Of a stretch of 64,000 nucleotides of DNA, positions 59,741 to 64,000 are shown piece by piece (position 1 is the stretch's first letter; each line of letters begins with the position of its first letter). The stretch is from assembly GCF_018320785.1 (NCBI RefSeq), contig NC_054885.1, forward strand, positions 3,298,921 to 3,362,920, in the 5' to 3' direction. The translations under genes and the position numbers were made by a program. The notes under the pieces were generated by a model. That model ran no database searches. It worked only from the letters and a program-made list of their open reading frames with translations, and had not been told where the DNA came from. The stretch is from Cheilinus undulatus. Taxonomy: Eukaryota; Chordata; Actinopteri; Labriformes; Labridae.

Positions 59741-61622
59741 GACATACCAATAAAGTCATCCTGCAAGGTTAATAAACAGTTAATATGTTTGGTCTGAGTA
59801 AACTTGGATAATTTTGTGTTTTAAGTCCAACAATCTGAATGTATCATTTATAGATATTTGATTTTTTACATTTTCTATCTTGGTAAATTGCCAAATCAAA
59901 AGTCATCTTGTGACGCTTTACAAATAAAGCAGATCTGGAAAGTATCTTAGAAAATCCTACAACAAACCTAACATGAATCCAAATATAAGCAAGAACTGTC
60001 AACGGTAGCATAAAAATCTCCTCTATGACAGGAAGAAGCCTCAAGCAGAATTAGACTTATTGGTGGAAAGCCATCTGCCTCAACCTGCTGAGTCATGAAT
60101 GTTGCATATGGGAGAAATAAAACACAGAGATTGTTTGCAAATCATAATGATGTGATAATGGTTGCTATGCAAAAGCAGAACCTTCCTCCGCCATCTGCTC
60201 AGGCTTTTCAAAACTTTCGGCTGGAATTTTCAAATCAAGCACTTCCTGTTGGCGGCCATTTTCACCTGCTGGGTGAGAAAGAGGAATGTTGACGATGGAG
60301 GGAGTGAGGGAGGCGGATCTTTTGTCTGTGGTTTCATCCTCATTATGCATTCCTTTGTTTTTTGTTTGACCCACATGACTAAGAGCTTTTCAGGTTTTTA
60401 AAGCTGAAGGAAGTTTTCAATGCTTATGTCAGTATTTGTGTATTTTCCTGTGGGGGGTTAGGGAACAGGTTTTCCTATGTTTATCAAACTTAAGTGTAGC
60501 TTTTAAATGCATTGTAGTTAAAGTATTTTAATAGATTAAATTTGATTTTATAAAAAACATGGCATTAACCATCGTGTTGTGTTCAACTGGCAACAGAACT
60601 TTGGAAGACATTTTAAGATGTAGTGTCTGCCCCCTTTGTACCAAGAGAGTTGTCAACAGTTTTATAATATCTGAAATTTTTTTTGTATCTCTTATTGTGT
60701 TTAAGAAATGGCATCCTTAATAAAACATGGCAATGGGAGAAGTACATAAACCAAATCAGCAGTTAGTTTAATCCTGTTGATTCTGAAGAATTAAGAAAAA
60801 CTTGGTTAAAGGAAATAATCCAGATGTCTGAAATATAAAGCACTCTTAAATGTACATTTTTATAACTGATGTTGCTATTTATCTCTGCAGATTCTTTATT
60901 TACATTTCAGCCATCTTTGAATATGTATTTAATTTCATAATTGAGTTAACACCTGGAAGTTTTGCAAGTTGTCTCATGAAATGCAATGAACTGCATTCCA
61001 GTGTTTACACTCTATATTTGTAAGGTCCCCTTTAAATTCAACATATACAATCATTTATCCTGAACTTTCATCTTATTGGGATTTGTTTTTTAATTTTATT
61101 TAACTTTCATGGCAGGAGCCGGTCTGGGGTGATAGAATATATCATCCCTTTATGTTTTAATTTTCATATTTAAACATTTTAAAAAGTCAGAATGACTGAG
61201 GCCAAAATCTATTTTTTCTAGAGCTGGTAAAGAATAATCAAGTAACATTAGCTGTTAGAAATGAAAGTGTAGTGCAGATTTTCAAGCTGCAGTTGGGAGA
61301 AAAAAGTGCTTTCTTGAGAACAAGGACTTTATGTTAGTAAAAATCTCACTCTCTGATTTGTCATTTAAAATGTAGCACATGGGACATTCAGTATTTTGAG
61401 GATTTACTTTCATTATTAAGAAAGCTATAGATTTTATTGCACGGTAACTGGTGATTGCTTCTTATATGGAATCTTTTAGAAAATAACTTTATATTACTTG
61501 ATATGAAAGTAAAATTAGTTGCTTAGAGTGACCAAAGTTACATCTTATTTTTAGGTGTGAAATTCTTTTAACTTCTAAAACTGTTAACTGTTCACTCATT
61601 TAAATCTTTGTGTCGTCTGCAG

Positions 61623-61678
61623 TGCCGTTTATTCTGAAATGAGACAAAACCTGTCCTGAAGGCACTTACGGTCACTCC
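61623..61678 (+). other. osbpl7: osbpl7 5' UTR part of first coding exon, with a short uORF
   Basis: The exon begins after TCTGCAG at 61622. ATG at 61639 opens a six-codon uORF ending with TGA at 61659, twenty bases before the main ATG at 61679. Confidence 0.6.
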
Positions 61679-63459
61679 ATGCAACGCTATCCACCTACCT
61701 TCGCTCCAATGGACCCTCAAGTGGTCCCGCCCCCTCTGAGCAGCAGCCAATCAATGATCAGCGGCCTTGATAAATCACCGGCCAGCACGTTCAAACCGGG
61801 CCACTCACGGAGCAGCAGCACAGGATCCTCCAAACAATCAAAACAGGTAGAAAATTGTTACACAACCTCATGTACCAACATCTTTGCCTGAGTTGATGCC
61901 TAAATAAACATGTAAACAATGCTGTTATTGTTTTTACTAATTCAAATGTATATAAGTAGTAAAACGAGGGGCATATAAATGACAAAAATACTACCAAAAA
62001 CTGTCCAGGTTAGTGTGTTGTGGAAAATTATTGAATCAGACAATTCTTATAGTACAATTTTAAAATGTTCTGATCGTTTTTCCTCCATGTCCGTTTCCAG
62101 TCTCGTCACTGGGAGGTGTTAGATGATCTGCAGAACATGGACATGTATTCAGTCCCTGGATCAACTCTGGACCTCAGTATTCCTGGGATCTGTGAGGGAT
62201 ACCTGATGAAGAGGAGGAAGTACCCGCTCAAAGGCTGGCACAAGGTGAGCACAGGACTTCAGACAAACTGTCATATAAACCAGCATTTGTTGACTCTGTT
62301 TATCGTGATTCAGGTGTCAGACCCTGCACAATTTTGTTTCTGCTGGAGCAAAGTAAGACAAAACCCTGACATCAGCCTCTTTCAATTTACAACTTGTTAT
62401 AAAGTTAAACAAGATTGTGTCATTTAAAAGATTTAGTGGCATAAAAGTGAAGTTATCAATGCCTTTGGTAACTGTAATGTTTACAAAATGTGACATTTTC
62501 TGTATTATAGAGGATATTCCAGCATGGAGGATACCACTCATTCAGCATGTGAATGTTTTTCCAGCACTGTTTCGGAGTGGCCTTTTTTATCTTTCTAAGT
62601 TACAAACTGTAAGATAAAGGTTAAAACTTACTTTTAGCTTCTTCTTTGAATATAAAAGTTGTTAATTGGTTGTTTCAGGGTTTCATTTACTTAGGCACCC
62701 GTTAGATATACTTTATTTGGCAAGAAAACGAGCCCAAAAAGGGTATTGGTGTCTGAAGATGACCTCACTTTGACATTGACAGAAACAAGACACTTGCTCC
62801 CTTATGAAAAGAAAAGCAACCAATGTAGAGACCCTTTATTCCAGTTATGCTCCCAACATAACCCTGTGGATGGCTTTAAGCTGCCCAAATGCATTCGCCT
62901 TCATTGGAGCCAGGCTTCAAACATGCAAGCTCCAGATAGTGACAATGCCAATGTTACCTGACCTACCAGCCTTCCAATCCAACTGTGTTTACTGATGGGC
63001 ACAAAGAGTCAAATTTTTACCAGGGCGGACATGTCCCCTCTCCCATGTGTTCTGATTTTTCCTACTTGCCAAATGTCTTATGTGCATTTCTCTTTGTTCT
63101 TGTGCACCAACACCAGCTGCATGGTGACTTTAAACCTTAAATTAAGTTGGCTTGTTGTTTAACTTGCTCTGATTTTTGCTTTTTCAGAGATACTTCTTGT
63201 TAGAGAAAGGAATTCTGAAGTACTCCAAGACGCAGCAAGATGTAAGTGATGCTGTCTGTTTATCCTCACTGATTCCAGTGCAGTCTTACCAGTCTTAGTA
63301 ACATTAATCGAACTGCTCGATATAAGCTTTGTGTTTTGATTTTAGATCCAGAGAGGGAAGCTTCATGGCTCACTGGACGTCAGTTTAGCAGTTATGTCCA
63401 TCAACAAGAAGTCCAAACGTATCGACCTGGATGCTGGAGACAACCTCTACCACCTCATG
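61679..63459 (+). CDS. osbpl7: Oxysterol-binding protein-related protein 7-like, N-terminal exons (3' part outside window)
   Basis: Coding exons 61679-61846, 62101-62244, 63188-63241 and 63346-63459 give 160 residues in frame; the gene continues past the window. Residues 1-56 are a Ser/Pro-rich head (PPPLSSSQSM, SRSSSTGSSKQSKQ). From about residue 84 a PH domain starts: GICEGYLMKRRKYPLKGWHK, RYFLLEKGILKYSKTQQD, KLHGSLDVSLAVMSINKKSK, RIDLDAGDNLYHL. This is the ORP3/6/7 subfamily; VMSINKK and DNxYHL fit ORP7 best, and ube2z synteny agrees. ORPs move sterols and phospholipids at membrane contact sites, the PH domain binding phosphoinositides. The FFAT-like motif and the ORD are not in the window. 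OSBPL3 or OSBPL6 is a less likely alternative. Confidence 0.9.
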
Positions 63460-64000
63460 GTAACTCAGACAGAGCTGTACTGAAAGTCTTTACAATCCTG
63501 ATAATATTTACAGTAGATTAAAATGTTTTAAACGTCATTAGTAAGTATTTATGTTTAGCACAAAATCATATTTGTCACTAAGTTTGGCAAACAAAACTAT
63601 AAAGTACACTTGACTTGCTCTTTATCACAAGTTTAACTCATTGTAGTCGACATGATCAAAAAAAATAGAAAAATACAAAGGGTTTAACAACTCTGTGAAG
63701 TCTGTAAGCTGCCACAGTGATGCTTAAGGTAAAATTCTAAGGCATGCAAAACTATGCACACAATGAAAGAGCTAACGTGCTGATGATCAGCTGGCTAAAT
63801 AGTCTCTGTTTAGCATCTTAGTTTAGTGCAGCAGGGTGCTAATTCCTGATAATTACCAAGTTTTAAAGTCATAAATGTGAGAGCCAATATTGCCAAAAAC
63901 TGTGGCATAATCAGAGTAAACGAGGAAGAAATGGATAAACACAGACTCTAAAGGTTTAATTATTTATCTCTTTTCATTTGATTGAGAGTTCTGAATGTTT
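63460..64000 (+). other. osbpl7: osbpl7 intron at window end
   Basis: AT-rich sequence after the donor CTCATG|GTAACT at 63459. The next exon should continue the PH domain but is not in the window. Confidence 0.7.

Larger units (their letters stand above)
47472..61622 (+). other. osbpl7: Presumed osbpl7 first intron (14 kb)
   Basis: No conserved exon seen on either strand. It contains MITEs (49721-50235, 52643-53015, 55395-55935, 59411-59740) and duplicated LINE-like blocks (54985-57575). There is a possible alternative 5' exon ending at 58003 (CATCACAG|GTGTGT) after a GC-rich patch near 57665-57735. Stretches 47472-49720, 50236-52642, 53016-54984 and 59741-61622 show nothing else definite. 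Confidence 0.5.

Overview
This is vertebrate nuclear DNA, almost certainly from a ray-finned (teleost) fish. The evidence is short coding exons with GT-AG introns, vertebrate orthologues, AT-rich introns full of fish-type DNA transposons (Tc1/mariner, hAT and piggyBac-like non-autonomous elements), tRNA-derived SINEs and long microsatellites. Nothing in it looks prokaryotic, and most long open frames are simple-repeat or antisense shadows.

Four genes lie head to tail on the + strand. (1) ppp4c, the catalytic subunit of protein phosphatase 4: its last five exons (733-7679) are present, and roughly the first 67 codons lie upstream of the window. (2) aldh3b1-like, a class-3 aldehyde dehydrogenase: the coding sequence is complete (17867-26437, 469 aa) and ends in a CaaX prenylation box. 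(3) ube2z, an E2 ubiquitin/FAT10-conjugating enzyme: complete (29938-40151, 408 aa), with a CpG-rich first exon and a 6.3 kb first intron full of transposons. (4) osbpl7-like, an oxysterol-binding-protein-related protein: only the N-terminus and most of the PH domain are present (coding from 61679), with a candidate CpG-rich non-coding first exon near 47.35-47.47 kb and about 14 kb of first intron. UBE2Z and OSBPL7 are also close together on human chromosome 17q21, which supports the identification.

The genes are ordinary housekeeping or metabolic genes and I see no operon-like system. The more unusual content is in the non-coding DNA. It includes a piggyBac-like TTAA-flanked family in two copies (15.2-16.2 and 18.3-19.3 kb). 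Related hAT-type elements (8.5-10.5, 23.3-24.6, 30.9-32.1 kb) carry pyrimidine-rich repeats of the TTTTGCCACTTT type in their interiors. Two Tc1/mariner copies (10.56-12.07 and 37.70-39.09 kb) share the same frameshift. A 60-bp minisatellite near 27.1-29.1 kb switches orientation internally. There is also a (CCAT)n array of about 770 bp, a 158-bp palindrome with arms of equal length, a 540-bp foldback containing a Tc1 remnant, and several hAT or other inverted-repeat elements with recognisable target-site duplications.

Coordinates of exons were read from splice consensus and reading-frame continuity. Transposon family names are assigned from terminal motifs and protein fragments and are less certain than the genes. 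No database search was possible.
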